This document shows positions 1-10,330 of a stretch of 64,000 bases of DNA, piece after piece (positions within the stretch are counted from its first letter, which is position 1; the number at the start of each line of letters is the position of its first letter). The notes under the pieces are model-generated. The model made no database searches. It was not told the DNA's origin and saw nothing but the letters and a program-made list of their open reading frames with translations. The stretch is from an uncultured Clostridia bacterium. Lineage in GTDB: Bacteria; Bacillota; Clostridia; UMGS1810. The stretch lies in NCBI GenBank assembly GCA_934481345.1, contig CAKSPF010000003.1:177187-241186 (forward strand). Reading direction: 5' to 3'. The translations under genes were made by a program, and so were the position numbers.

Positions 1-1260
1 GATTTTCGCCTCAAAGCCCAGATCTGAGAAAATTGCCTTTGAACCCGGCTCGGCTTTCTTCCAGTCCTTGCCCTCTACACCGTAGCGGCAGAAGGTGGAT
101 GCCTCCTCGCTGAGCATGAAGTCCATAAGACGAAATGCCGCAAGCGGATTTTTGCAGTATTTTGTGATTATACCGGATACGCCTGCGCGGTAAACGTTTG
201 TGTAAGCATATGCCACGCCTTTCGGACCTTTTAACGGAGGCAGAGCAACATACTCGCCGAGGCGCTCCGAGCCCGAGCCGAACAGGCTGTCCGGTGAACC
301 TGAGGCAAACGCGCCTATAACGTTGTCATCTCCGCAGGCTATGCTTCTTAATATCTCGCTGCTCTGTGTGTAGCACTGTACATCTATGAGTCCCTGCTTT
401 ACCATGCTTGATACTTTCTTCAAGCCTGCTTTGTATTCATCGGTCATATAGTTGAGCGAAACTTTTTTGTCATCATCTACTACGAAACCGTCGCCGTAGT
501 CATCATAAACATATGAATTCATAAGGAAGTCAACCGGCTTTTCGTTCCAGCCGTCCTTTGAACCGGTGAAGCCTATTTCATCTGCTTTTCCGTTTCCGTT
601 GGGGTCCTTCGTCTTGAATGCCTTCATAACCTTTACAAAGTCATCTACCGTTTCCGGCATGTCAAGACCGAGCTTGTCAAGCCATTTTTTGTTTATAAAG
701 GCTTTTCCACCGTTCAGGTTGCCCACCTGCTCTATTATGTGAGGCATGAAGTATTTTTTGCCGTCCGCTGTGCTGAGCCAGCTGTCGAGGTTTTTAACCT
801 TTGTTTTTTTGTATACATCCTTGAGCCAATAGCCGTATTCGTCCATATAATCGGTAAGGTCTACCAGTGTTCCCTCGCTGCCGTACTGCAAAAGCGTGCT
901 TTTGTCAAGTCCGACTCCGCAAAGTATGTCGGGCATTTTTGCACCCGAAGCGAGCATTACCTTAACCTTGTCGTAGCCGCCGCTTGCAGGGAAAAGATAA
1001 AATTTAAGGTCTATATTTGTTTTTTCTTCCAGATATTTTGTAAACGCATTTGTGTCAAAGTTCTCCACCTTGGAGCTGCTTATAATTCCCACTGTAAGGC
1101 TGATTTTGTCTTTTACAATGGGCAGCTCTCCCGGAGCCGTTACGTTGTCGTCGGCAACAATGCCGCTGTGTGCCGTTTCGGTTTCCTTTTTTGCACATGA
1201 TGTAAATATAATACAAAGCGCACACATAAGTGCAAAAACGGACAAAAATCTTTTTTTCAT
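1..1260 (-). CDS. Extracellular sugar-binding lipoprotein of an ABC importer (3' end outside window)
   Basis: The minus-strand frame opens at an ATG at 1258-1260 and runs off the left edge, so the C-terminus is missing. The N-terminus is a lipoprotein signal (MKKRFLSVFALMCALCIIFTSC) with lipobox FTSC; the Cys should be lipidated and anchor the protein outside the membrane. The mature part reads like a family 1 solute-binding protein of the LplA/YtcQ type, including an EF-hand-like stretch DPNGNGKADEIGF that is common in Clostridia carbohydrate-binding lipoproteins. It follows secreted CBM and GH10 genes on the same strand, so import of oligosaccharides released by them is likely. The permease genes would lie further left. 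The exact substrate is not visible. Confidence 0.88.
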   Translation of the reverse strand, partial: MKKRFLSVFALMCALCIIFTSCAKKETETAHSGIVADDNVTAPGELPIVKDKISLTVGIISSSKVENFDTNAFTKYLEEKTNIDLKFYLFPASGGYDKVKVMLASGAKMPDILCGVGLDKSTLLQYGSEGTLVDLTDYMDEYGYWLKDVYKKTKVKNLDSWLSTADGKKYFMPHIIEQVGNLNGGKAFINKKWLDKLGLDMPETVDDFVKVMKAFKTKDPNGNGKADEIGFTGSKDGWNEKPVDFLMNSYVYDDYGDGFVVDDDKKVSLNYMTDEYKAGLKKVSSMVKQGLIDVQCYTQSSEILRSIACGDDNVIGAFASGSPDSLFGSGSERLGEYVALPPLKGPKGVAYAYTNVYRAGVSGIITKYCKNPLAAFRLMDFMLSEEASTFCRYGVEGKDWKKAEPGSKAIFSDLGFEAKI

Positions 1261-1289
1261 GTTTTGCTGTCCTCCTATCGGATTTAATG

Positions 1290-2363
1290 TTATTTGTTTA
1301 TGAATACCGCTCCCTGTACATCATCATATACAACCTCTGCGCCGAGAAGCTCGGAAACAAATCTCAGCGGAACCATGGTGCGGTCGTTTAATATTTCAAC
1401 GGCAGCGTCGGAATATACCGTTTCGCCGTTCACTTTGATGTCGTGGCTGCCGACGGGCATAATAATCAGCTTTTTGTTGCCTATAGCATATGCCGCCTGC
1501 TCGGCGTCGTTCCATGCCACGCCTGCTCCGAGGGCTTCAAATATCAGCCTCATGGGAACGAGCGTTCTGTCATTTTTTACAATGGGAGGCACATTGCCGG
1601 TGTTTAGCAAATATCCGTTAACGGATATTTTCAGCGGTTCGTTTCCGTCCCATTTTTTATAGCGGTCGCCAAGCCTTAAGCATATGGCGCCGTAATTGTT
1701 TGTCTGCTTATAATTGTAGGCATAGTCGGAATACCACGTTGCCACATACTGCCTTTTTCCGTCGGCATTTGCATCGTTCACCTGAATGTCAAAGCCTATC
1801 AGGCTACCGTCTGCCGGGAGAATATCCGCCCATGGGCACAACAGCTCAACGCTGTATTTACCGGAATTTTCCTCATATTTTGCAGCGCCTCTGAAATCCT
1901 TCGGAGCGCTCATTCCGTAAGAGGTGGAGCCTGCAATTGTCACGCGGTACTGAGCGTCGTTTGTGTCGGCAACTGTGTTTCTTGAAAGGTCTGCGTCCAC
2001 AAACACCTCAAGGCTGTCTTTAAGATACTCGTCCAGTCCCGACCAGGACGGCGTTTTCTCATCCATCTCTGCATATACATAAAGTCCGTCATAGTCCCAT
2101 GTAAGCCATACCTTTGCAGATGTGCCGTCCTCTGCAAGACTGCTCGAAAGGCGCTTGTTTGCGACAAGCTGCGGCTCCTCGGTATATACGCCGTCTTTCT
2201 CGCCGTCGATTATTGCCGTGCCGTAATAAACAGAAGGTATTTTATCCGCCGGCATCATAGAATCCGACTCCTTAACCTCCGCAGGTGTATCGTCTGCAAA
2301 GCATATAGCCGCACAGCCGAACACAAGCATAAACATCAGTAATATACTGACAGTTTTTTTCAT
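1290..2363 (-). CDS. Secreted CBM9-like protein with C-terminal copper-amine-oxidase-like (stalk) domain
   Basis: A 357-residue protein with a signal peptide (residues 1-23). Residues about 45-235 resemble the CBM9 fold used in xylanases (opening YYGTAIIDGEKDGVYTE, then VWLTWDYDGLYVYAEM and LEVFVDADLS). Residues about 245-357 are a copper-amine-oxidase N-terminal-like domain, with the twin repeats NDRTLVPMRLIFEALGA and NDRTMVPLRFVSELLGA typical of surface proteins in Clostridia. No catalytic domain is seen. The start has an AGGGG-type ribosome site about 10 bases upstream. The gene sits 30 bp after the sugar-binding lipoprotein start and follows the CBM/GH10 genes, so a polysaccharide-binding scaffold role is inferred. 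Confidence 0.82.
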   Translation of the reverse strand: MKKTVSILLMFMLVFGCAAICFADDTPAEVKESDSMMPADKIPSVYYGTAIIDGEKDGVYTEEPQLVANKRLSSSLAEDGTSAKVWLTWDYDGLYVYAEMDEKTPSWSGLDEYLKDSLEVFVDADLSRNTVADTNDAQYRVTIAGSTSYGMSAPKDFRGAAKYEENSGKYSVELLCPWADILPADGSLIGFDIQVNDANADGKRQYVATWYSDYAYNYKQTNNYGAICLRLGDRYKKWDGNEPLKISVNGYLLNTGNVPPIVKNDRTLVPMRLIFEALGAGVAWNDAEQAAYAIGNKKLIIMPVGSHDIKVNGETVYSDAAVEILNDRTMVPLRFVSELLGAEVVYDDVQGAVFINK

Positions 2364-2464
2364 TTTTTATCAACCCCTCCGCACATTGCTTCAGACGGCA
2401 GTCAGAGGTACGCCGCTCCCCTTGGCATACGTTTACCGCTGCTGCCGCATTAATTATTTGAACA

Positions 2465-4201
2465 TTACTTTACAAAAGGTGTTTCCGTGTAAGGCGCAAG
2501 CGTGTCTGAATTTAACCGGAACAGCTTAAGCACCGAACCTTCCGGAGCATTTATTTTGAGCTGAGTATGCTTCACTCCGTCTATATCGCCTGTTTTGCAA
2601 TCGGCATCCGAAAGCGACGAAAGCTTGGCATCGGGATATACAGCGGCAATTGTCATTGCATTTTCAAGCTTGGCATGACTTACGCTTGTAACCGAAAGAT
2701 TAACATTTTCGGCGGGGAATGTGCCGTCTTTTTTCGTAAGGCTTATGTCGTCGAGATAGATAACTTCGCCTGTGTATACATTTGTGCTGAAAGCTGCGTC
2801 GTTGGCATGAATAACCAGTGTGAAATATCCGTTTTCATCATAGTCATCATCTGTGAGTGTAAATTCAGCGTTATATCTTCCCCAGCCGTTGCCGAGTTTG
2901 CCCATATCAACGCTGTGTTTTGCTGTGCCAAAAGCGGCTTTAACTTCAGATGCTGTAGGTTTGATGCCTGAAAGCTGCATAGTTTTTACATTGAAATCCG
3001 CACCCTTAAACACAGACACATTCATGTTTCTCCATGTAAGGTTATTTGCGGGATAATTCACTTGAGATACGGCATACAAATTGAGAGAGTATGTTCCTGC
3101 CGGGAAATCTTCCTTTGACAGTTTGATTTTTGTACCCAGAACGAAACCTTCGCTCAATTTCTCCGGAGACGGAATTGCAATGCATTCGCCGCTTCCCGGT
3201 GCAGCTGCGCCATGCTGTCCGAAATCCGTTGTGTTGCCTGTCGGTCTGTACAGCACGGTTTTATCCGTCGGTATATATTTCGGAATATATGAGCCGTTGA
3301 CGCCGGGAACAAGTCTGTCATCCAGTCCTGCCCATGCTCCGTCCGCATATGTGCCCACATAGTTCTTTACGTTGCGGAGCTCTCCGTTTCCTACATGAGC
3401 TGCGCCTTCCTCAAAATCCCATGTTTTGCCGAATTCAACCTTTGAATACACTACCTTATCGGTAACGGTTTCAACGGGCGATATTTCAATATTGTCAAGA
3501 TATATGTCGCCGCCCTTTTGCTTCTTATCCGTATTTGCCACGGCAATGTGAAGTCTTATAAAGCCGTTTTCATAATACTGCGCGGGCGCTGTGAAAGTGC
3601 CGGTTTTTTTCGTCCAGCTGCTGTTAATTACATTTGCTTTGGACAATCCGATGCTTACACCCATATCTGCCTTGTTCCACGGTATTCTGTCGTTAATGGC
3701 AGAAGTGGTACCATCGGTAACATATGCCGACGGCTTGCTGAAAGCTATATATGCTTTTTCATAGTATGAGCTTGTGCCGAGAATATCGAATGAAATATTG
3801 TATTCCATGCCGGGAATAAGCTCTGTATCCGCAAGCAGTACAGAGGCGCCAACCGATAAATAAGTGTACTGGCTGTCTGCACCGCCGTCAACCATAAGGC
3901 ATTTATCGCCGCCGTTTTCAAGCTTATCCGCAGTGGTAACTGCCGAATGGTCTGCCTGCAAAACTCTGAATTTCCATGAGTTATCCACAGTAGTAGGCAT
4001 ATATTCCTTTACCCATGCACCGGAGTTTGCGTCGACATATATTTTGTCATGATTGAAATAACCTATATCATCCGATGTTTCAAAATTCCATTTAAGAGTT
4101 CCGGCATTTGCCGTTTTTGCCTGAACAAAAGCAGGTAAAGAAAATGCTGAAACAACAGTCATCATCATTGCCGTAAGGCATGCAAATGTTATTTTTTTCA
4201 T
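2465..4201 (-). CDS. Secreted protein with two CBM4/9-like modules, no catalytic domain
   Basis: A 578-residue protein. The frame is open five codons further upstream, but the second Met (MKKITFACLTAMMM) begins a classic signal peptide and has GGAGG about 9 bases before it, so that start is chosen. Two jelly-roll carbohydrate-binding-like modules are recognisable by their openings, LKWNFETSDD and KTWDFEEGA, and by their ends (IYLDNIEIS, IYLDDISLT). The last roughly 80 residues (VNLSVTSVSHAKL through KLFRLNSDTLAPY) match a segment that also follows the second CBM of the 1438-residue GH10 protein. With no enzyme domain it may bind xylan or another glycan. Function is inferred from modules and neighbours only. 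Confidence 0.75.
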   Translation of the reverse strand: MKKITFACLTAMMMTVVSAFSLPAFVQAKTANAGTLKWNFETSDDIGYFNHDKIYVDANSGAWVKEYMPTTVDNSWKFRVLQADHSAVTTADKLENGGDKCLMVDGGADSQYTYLSVGASVLLADTELIPGMEYNISFDILGTSSYYEKAYIAFSKPSAYVTDGTTSAINDRIPWNKADMGVSIGLSKANVINSSWTKKTGTFTAPAQYYENGFIRLHIAVANTDKKQKGGDIYLDNIEISPVETVTDKVVYSKVEFGKTWDFEEGAAHVGNGELRNVKNYVGTYADGAWAGLDDRLVPGVNGSYIPKYIPTDKTVLYRPTGNTTDFGQHGAAAPGSGECIAIPSPEKLSEGFVLGTKIKLSKEDFPAGTYSLNLYAVSQVNYPANNLTWRNMNVSVFKGADFNVKTMQLSGIKPTASEVKAAFGTAKHSVDMGKLGNGWGRYNAEFTLTDDDYDENGYFTLVIHANDAAFSTNVYTGEVIYLDDISLTKKDGTFPAENVNLSVTSVSHAKLENAMTIAAVYPDAKLSSLSDADCKTGDIDGVKHTQLKINAPEGSVLKLFRLNSDTLAPYTETPFVK

Positions 4202-4252
4202 CAATTTTTCCTCCAATTTTTAATATTTATCATTTATTGAGTCAAGCGGCAC

Positions 4253-7200
4253 TCAGGGGTTAATGCCGCCTGTTCCTTCCGTTATGCTTATATCGTCAAA
4301 GCAAAGAGCCGTACCGGACTGCAAGCTGCCCGACACCGTAATATACAGCATTGTGAAGCCGTCCTCATACATATCGGCTGTCGGTGTTACTGCCGTGCTG
4401 TATTCCGTCCAGCTTGCCGAGGTAGTACCAACCGCAGGCGAAGAGGTCAAAAACTGTGCCGGTTCGTCATAAATATCAATGACATAACCCGGTTTCTGCA
4501 ATGCGGCATAGTAATTCTTGCCGGCATATGCCGTGCTGTCTACCTTTGCCTTAAACGTAAGCGTGTATGTCTTGCCCGGTGCAAGCTGAGCCTCGGAAAG
4601 CTTGATCCTTATACCTCTGTTTTGCGACTTGGTATATGATGACGGCACGGTAATGTAACCGCCGTCGGCAAGCTTTGGCTGCTGAGAATAGTCTATGGGA
4701 GAAACCCTCGCCCACGAGCCCAGATCGGCATTCCACGTTATGTCGGTATCCCTGTCGAAGTTCCAGCTTGTTTTCTTAAACAACGCCTTTGCCTCCGGAT
4801 ACATGGAGTAAAACTCGTCATCGGTGCATGTCATTGCATAGAACTGCGGTTTTGCCTTATAATTGCGGTCAAATATTCCGAGGTAATCGAAGCGGTTGTC
4901 CGAGGTGGTTCTCGAATATTTGTCTGTAACCGTCCAGAACGTAACGCGGTTTATATCAGCCGCATTTTCCTTAAGGACCTTAAAGAAATTGCGGATTATC
5001 ATTGCCTGTTCAAGTTCACGCATTTTGGTGATGCCGTCTTCATACATTCTTGGCGTTGATGTAGAAAACGGAAATGCGGAAACATCGAGCTCCGTTATAT
5101 CAAGATTAAGTCCCGTGGAGATAAATTTTTTCACGGTGTTTTCCGCGTGCTCAACGCTCATATTCTGAACAAAATGGCACTGGTAGCCTATTGTGTCGAT
5201 AAGCGGCTTGCCGTTTACATATTTGTCGGGCGTATTAACCGCATTCACAATGCCGACTATGCGGTCGCTCTTGCCGATGAAATCTTCGTAATCGTTGTAG
5301 CGAAGCTCTGCGGCGGGATCCACTTCTTTTGCATACTTATATGCATAATACACATAGTCTTTGCCGATAATCCTCATGTGTCCGCCGCCGCGTTTCCAGT
5401 AGTATCCGTCTGCTATGTTTTCGTTGGTGTGAGCTGCCGCCTCGTTTACAACGTCCCATACGGGAACTCGCCAGTCCGAATAGTCGGCTCCGCTTTTATA
5501 CTCGGAAGCATCTCCGTTGCCGTTGCAGTGATTTATAACCTTTGTGATATACTCCTTCATGCGTGCAAGGGCTGTATCTCTGTCAATCCAGTTGCCGTCG
5601 GCATCCTGATTTGTCCATGCCGTAGACGGCAAATCCCACACAAGCGTATGTCCGACAACTTCGTCTATGCCGAGCCTTTTTGCCGCCTGCATAGTGCTGT
5701 CGAGAGCGCCGAAATCATATTTTGTAATATCGCCCTTGCAATAAGCCTCTCTTTGTATCCAGCTGCGCTTGAATGCGCCGTCGGCAACCATGGTATTAAA
5801 GTGCTTTTTAATAAGTGCGTCATACTTTGTGTCATTATTTGAAAATGCCGACGTAACGGTGCAGGCACCTATTTTGAAATAATCGGCAAAAACGTCCTTA
5901 AGGCTTTCAAGCTCTGCCTGCGGCTGTGCATCGGCAGAAACCTTGCTTGCACTTTGCGAAAACATTTCCAGCGGATACTGTCCGTACTGCATATCGTCGG
6001 TATAATAGCCGCTGCAATCTGCCGTAACCGTGAAGTCGTCAAGGTAAAACGGCTGTGCTCCGTTTGTCTTTATGCTGATTTTAACCGCTCCGGCAGATGC
6101 CGCATTGTAATCCGAAAGATTAAAGTCAAGCGTCAGCCTTTTCCATGTGCTGTTTTCATCAAGCACAGCAGACGCGCCGTTTACGGTTGCCATGCTTTTG
6201 TCGGCAAGCGGAATTTCTGCCGACAGATTAAAGCTTTGTGCATATCCGGCTGTGTTTACATAAGCTCGGACGCTTACAGTGTCCGCTTTTAAAAGCTGTG
6301 AAAGACTCAGCGTGACGGTATCTTCGGCGGTATTTCTGCCATAAACATACAGACTTCTCTTTCCGCTGTTTGCATATTCGTCCGAAAATCTACAGCTTGC
6401 GCCGTCGGAAATGCAAATAAGTCCCTGATAGTCATACTCAAATGCGGAACGGTACTTTAGCTTTCCGTCATTGACAAAGTCCGGTACCGGATAATTGATA
6501 AACTTTTCAAACTGCGTCTTTTCATAAATGCCGACAATTCCCGAACGCATATTTTTGTGATCAGTACCGCTCACTGCGACAAAGTAATCATCACTTTCGG
6601 GAACAACGACAGACACATCCTTGGAATATCCTGCCTTACTGATGAGGTTACCGTCCGAATCGTATACTGCGGCAAAGAGTGAAAAATCATCGCTGTTTTC
6701 CGCGCAGATTGTCACGCTTTTTTTGCCGTCGGGATGCACGGTCGGGTTTTCCGCCTCATCTCCGCATGTGCCCGAAACGTCTGTCCATGTGCCGCTCCAT
6801 TTGCAGTCGAGCCTCTCGGCATCTTCGTATTCGTTAATCTTAAAGTCTGCGGAAAGCGGTTTCAGGTTTTCATTAAATATGAAAAATCTCAAAATCGGAT
6901 TTTGTATTTCATCGTCTATTTTTACACTTACATTTTTTCGGCTGAGTTCATCAAAAGTCACTTTTTTGACTGAGCACGACTTCAGCACATCACCGTCATA
7001 AACGGCGCAAAAGATATTTGCGTCCGAAATCTGCTCATCACCGACCGTTGTTATGCATAAGCTTACCGTGGATCCCGGAATTACTGCATTTTCCTCTCTT
7101 GAAAACAGGCTTATGTCATCAAGATAGAGTGTAAGCCCCGGCTCCATTGCTTTTATGCCGTCTGCCGCGCAGGCATACAGCACGAGAGTTGCAACACCGT

Positions 7201-8569
7201 TTTCGTCATAACAATCCTCGGTAATGCAAAGCGAAGCGGATTTCTTCGTCCACCACCGGCTTACCTCTCCGAGTGTTGCCGATGCATTCGCCGATGCAAT
7301 GTCGGCAGTGATATTTGAGAAGTCGCTGCCCGTATTTCCCTTGTCTTCCAACTGTTTTTCACCGCAAAATACAGCCGCATTCAAAACATATTTATCTATC
7401 CTGCCGTTTGTATATCTCGCGCTGAATGCCGCATATGTGCCTATATCGAAAACTCCTGTGCCGAATTCTTCTTTGGTTATGCGGACTCTGGCACCCACTA
7501 TTCCCTCGTCCCATGCAACGGACGAATTGGAATGCATGGTCATGCGGATGCAGTTTTTGCTGTGCGGAGCAGGCGCTCCGTAGTATACAGAGTCCTCCTG
7601 ATTTTTGGAAAGGTCGCCGCTTTTGTAAGTGTGTATATACGGCTTAACCTCTGAAGTCGGCAGAATCCTGGGACCTCTGAAATACGAATCGGCGTATTTT
7701 CCGTTTGAATTAGGACGGTTATTTATGAGCGACCATGTACCTTTGGCAAAGGTTGCGTCATAGGCGACGTCCTGACCGCCGTTCGGGTTCCCGGGTATGG
7801 CGGTGTACGCCGCCTTGCCTTCGCCCTCCTCAAAATCCCAGAATTTTCCTATTTTTGCATTTGCACTGTATAACCTATCTGTTGAAAGCTCTGTCGGCGC
7901 TATGGTTACGTTATCAAAGTAAACCTCGCCCTCGGAAAGCAAATTACCTGCCGACAAGTCATCATAAGAAAGGCGAAGGTGCAGAATTACCTGTCCTTTT
8001 TCGTACAAATCCATCGGTGCGGTGAATACGGCGCTTACATTCTCCCAACGGTTGCCTGTAATTACGGTACTGCCGTCGGAAAGATGCGCCTTTGCGGAAA
8101 TTTCGCTTTCTGTACCCGGCGATGCGTCAGACGGTTTTGAAAAAGCGGTATACAAGCTTAGTCCGTCTTCATTGCCGCAATACAAAACGTCTGCTTTTAT
8201 TTCATATTCCCGTCCGGGAATAAGCTCTGTACCGTCAAGCGCTATGCACATGCCGAGGCTCTGCGCTTCGGAAGAAAGCGAGCACTTTGCAATGTAATCG
8301 TTCAATCCGCTTGCCGCAGTCGGAACATCCGACGATGAAACGCGGGTTAACACAGAACCGCTATCACCTGCCCATGCACCGGAAAGCGGTCCTGCTTCTA
8401 TACCGGCGGCAATGTCGGAAAATGCGAAATCCCGTGCCGTTTCAAAGTTCCATGTGAGTGTGCCGTGTTCTGCATTTTTTGCTGATACAATTCCGCCCGG
8501 CAAAGCGGAAAACAAGATGAAGGCTGTGCAAATCAGTGCGATAAATCTGTTTTTGTTTTGATTTTTCAA
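4253..8569 (-). CDS. Large multi-modular GH10 (endo-xylanase-like) enzyme with several CBMs
   Basis: A 1438-residue secreted protein that starts at TTG with GGAGG seven bases upstream. Signal peptide at residues 1-30. CBM4/9-like modules at about 36-230 and 242-495, a linker domain at about 500-575, a second unknown module at 590-690, another CBM-like module at 703-850, a GH10 barrel at about 890-1250 and a C-terminal CBM at 1265-1432. Catalytic acid/base Glu1043 lies in VWDVVNEA and the nucleophile Glu1160 in DITELDVS; Gln-Cys-His of GYQCHF is also present. The canonical EN pair is replaced by Asp930-Gly931 and the usual WH by Trp978-Asp979. GH10 enzymes normally cleave xylan backbones outside the cell; specificity here may differ. 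Confidence 0.9.
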   Translation of the reverse strand: MKNQNKNRFIALICTAFILFSALPGGIVSAKNAEHGTLTWNFETARDFAFSDIAAGIEAGPLSGAWAGDSGSVLTRVSSSDVPTAASGLNDYIAKCSLSSEAQSLGMCIALDGTELIPGREYEIKADVLYCGNEDGLSLYTAFSKPSDASPGTESEISAKAHLSDGSTVITGNRWENVSAVFTAPMDLYEKGQVILHLRLSYDDLSAGNLLSEGEVYFDNVTIAPTELSTDRLYSANAKIGKFWDFEEGEGKAAYTAIPGNPNGGQDVAYDATFAKGTWSLINNRPNSNGKYADSYFRGPRILPTSEVKPYIHTYKSGDLSKNQEDSVYYGAPAPHSKNCIRMTMHSNSSVAWDEGIVGARVRITKEEFGTGVFDIGTYAAFSARYTNGRIDKYVLNAAVFCGEKQLEDKGNTGSDFSNITADIASANASATLGEVSRWWTKKSASLCITEDCYDENGVATLVLYACAADGIKAMEPGLTLYLDDISLFSREENAVIPGSTVSLCITTVGDEQISDANIFCAVYDGDVLKSCSVKKVTFDELSRKNVSVKIDDEIQNPILRFFIFNENLKPLSADFKINEYEDAERLDCKWSGTWTDVSGTCGDEAENPTVHPDGKKSVTICAENSDDFSLFAAVYDSDGNLISKAGYSKDVSVVVPESDDYFVAVSGTDHKNMRSGIVGIYEKTQFEKFINYPVPDFVNDGKLKYRSAFEYDYQGLICISDGASCRFSDEYANSGKRSLYVYGRNTAEDTVTLSLSQLLKADTVSVRAYVNTAGYAQSFNLSAEIPLADKSMATVNGASAVLDENSTWKRLTLDFNLSDYNAASAGAVKISIKTNGAQPFYLDDFTVTADCSGYYTDDMQYGQYPLEMFSQSASKVSADAQPQAELESLKDVFADYFKIGACTVTSAFSNNDTKYDALIKKHFNTMVADGAFKRSWIQREAYCKGDITKYDFGALDSTMQAAKRLGIDEVVGHTLVWDLPSTAWTNQDADGNWIDRDTALARMKEYITKVINHCNGNGDASEYKSGADYSDWRVPVWDVVNEAAAHTNENIADGYYWKRGGGHMRIIGKDYVYYAYKYAKEVDPAAELRYNDYEDFIGKSDRIVGIVNAVNTPDKYVNGKPLIDTIGYQCHFVQNMSVEHAENTVKKFISTGLNLDITELDVSAFPFSTSTPRMYEDGITKMRELEQAMIIRNFFKVLKENAADINRVTFWTVTDKYSRTTSDNRFDYLGIFDRNYKAKPQFYAMTCTDDEFYSMYPEAKALFKKTSWNFDRDTDITWNADLGSWARVSPIDYSQQPKLADGGYITVPSSYTKSQNRGIRIKLSEAQLAPGKTYTLTFKAKVDSTAYAGKNYYAALQKPGYVIDIYDEPAQFLTSSPAVGTTSASWTEYSTAVTPTADMYEDGFTMLYITVSGSLQSGTALCFDDISITEGTGGINP

Positions 8570-8588
8570 ATCAATACCTCCTCTGTTT

Positions 8589-10316
8589 TTAATTAGAAAT
8601 CTTCTTCAAGGTTATGTTTTCGGCAGTTATACCGTCTATCTCAATCTGTGTGCTCTCTGTAATATCAGCGGCTAAAACGGCTATTTCGCACATACCGTTG
8701 CCGTTTTTTACGGCGGCCGCCGAAGTGCTCCTGCCTATTCTTACCACAGCGGATTCGGCGTTTGGGTCGCTTGTATCAAATTCTACGAGATACTCGCCTT
8801 CTCCGAAAAGCAGTATGCCCTCGCCCGCTTTTGCCGAGGGCAGGCAAATGTTTGCGCCGTTTGCATAAAGCCTTGATACATCCTGCTTTCTTTCGGAAAT
8901 TATCTCTCCGTCGCTGTCTTTTAAGTAAAACATCAGTTTTGAGCCGTCGGGCACATCGTCCGGCATTGTGCCGTTAACCGACACGGTGTTTTTACCCTCA
9001 GTGAGCAAAACGTCTTTTTCCGCAATGCTCTGTGCATTGCCTCCCGGTTCGGCAAGCTCAAGCACAGCCGTTGCTTCGCCGCCTGTGGCGAAAACCTTTG
9101 CCGTGATACCCACCGTACAGCCTGCAAGAGTTGCTGTATTTTCAAATCTTTCGCTGTCTGCCGCCTTGTAAATACTGATGTCCTTTACATATAAAACGTT
9201 TTCAAAGCCGAATGTGATTTTAAAATCGTCCGTTTTTCCTCTTGTTTCGCCGAGGAAAAAATCCGACATCTTATCTATGCTGAGCTTTGCGCTTACATCG
9301 CTCCACTCATCGCTCTCCTCCGCCGTTTCGGAAAGGACGGTGCTGTTTTGCAGCATACCCGATATGCTCACCGCGGAATCGCTCTTTACCTTAGCTCTGA
9401 AAATCAGCCCGCTGTCGGCAAGCTCCTCTTTCGGAACAAGGCTTACATTATCGAAATAAACGGCTTCCGAGCGGAGGCAGGGTGCAGCTTTAATTCCAAG
9501 CCACAGCATTGCATATCCGTCCTCAAAGTCATCCTCCTGCGGAGTGACTTCCGTGCTGCCTTTTGTCCAATACTGCCTTACTCTGCCTATCGGTTCGGCA
9601 GACGAGGAAAGCCAGTTTACCGCTCCGGACGAAGTCGGCTCTGTCTGCGACGGTTTTGTTACATTACAGTAAAGCTCTCTGTCTTTGGAGTTATCCAATG
9701 TATAATATGTAAGCACATATGTTTTGCCGGGAACAAAATTCTGCCCGGAAAGCTTTACCCTTATGCCGAGCGTTCCTCTGTTCCAGTCATTCTTTCCGGC
9801 GGTTACCTTTGCAGCGCTGCCGCTCCCCGCAGCCGACGGAGTTCTCTCGCCGGTGTATACGGTTCCGAGCGTTGCGTTGGCATACATATCTTCACTAAAC
9901 GGCACTATCATGGGTGATGTCCAGTATGCCGACGTGGCATAGAAGTTTGACATTTTACCTTCCGGAACATCTGCCGGGCTTGAAAGATTGCCCTGTCCGT
10001 ATACCTGGGTAAACACATCGCTCTCAGACTCAAAATCCCAGAACATTGCGCCGCCCGGTGCGGTTTCACTGTATAGATCCGCTCCGGCAGTCATGATTGC
10101 TTCTGCCCTGCCGTCTGCGCTCACATGCAGGCTTCCGCTCTCAATGTCCATGTGCGAAGCGCCGTTTTCGCTCCAGTTTGCAAGGCTTTCGGTGCTGACA
10201 CTTTTCAAAACCTCTACTCCCGTTTCAAATTCATACGGTGCGCCCGTCATTGCAGCTGCGGCCGACGAGGCAAACACAAGCGCGGCGGTTAATGCCGGCA
10301 ATATTTTTTTACGCAT
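8589..10316 (-). CDS. Secreted CBM-like protein without catalytic domain
   Basis: A 575-residue protein with a signal peptide ending near residue 22. Residues about 85-300 form a CBM4/9-like module (opening MFWDFESESD, closing VYFDNVSLV) related to those in the adjacent GH10 and CBM-only proteins. The remainder is beta-rich, with one probable further sugar-binding-like domain at 305-385 and an unclassified C-terminal half. No glycoside hydrolase motif is seen. It lies 15 bp downstream of the 865-residue GH10 gene and 20 bp before the large GH10 gene, on the same strand, so it is probably co-transcribed. A substrate-targeting or scaffold role is inferred. Confidence 0.7.
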   Translation of the reverse strand: MRKKILPALTAALVFASSAAAAMTGAPYEFETGVEVLKSVSTESLANWSENGASHMDIESGSLHVSADGRAEAIMTAGADLYSETAPGGAMFWDFESESDVFTQVYGQGNLSSPADVPEGKMSNFYATSAYWTSPMIVPFSEDMYANATLGTVYTGERTPSAAGSGSAAKVTAGKNDWNRGTLGIRVKLSGQNFVPGKTYVLTYYTLDNSKDRELYCNVTKPSQTEPTSSGAVNWLSSSAEPIGRVRQYWTKGSTEVTPQEDDFEDGYAMLWLGIKAAPCLRSEAVYFDNVSLVPKEELADSGLIFRAKVKSDSAVSISGMLQNSTVLSETAEESDEWSDVSAKLSIDKMSDFFLGETRGKTDDFKITFGFENVLYVKDISIYKAADSERFENTATLAGCTVGITAKVFATGGEATAVLELAEPGGNAQSIAEKDVLLTEGKNTVSVNGTMPDDVPDGSKLMFYLKDSDGEIISERKQDVSRLYANGANICLPSAKAGEGILLFGEGEYLVEFDTSDPNAESAVVRIGRSTSAAAVKNGNGMCEIAVLAADITESTQIEIDGITAENITLKKISN

Positions 10317-10330
10317 AAAATCCCTCCGTT

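Noticed and set aside
5147..5842. Long open frame on the plus strand opposite the large GH10 gene
   Set aside because: It lies entirely inside the GH10 coding region, shows no motif and no start signal.
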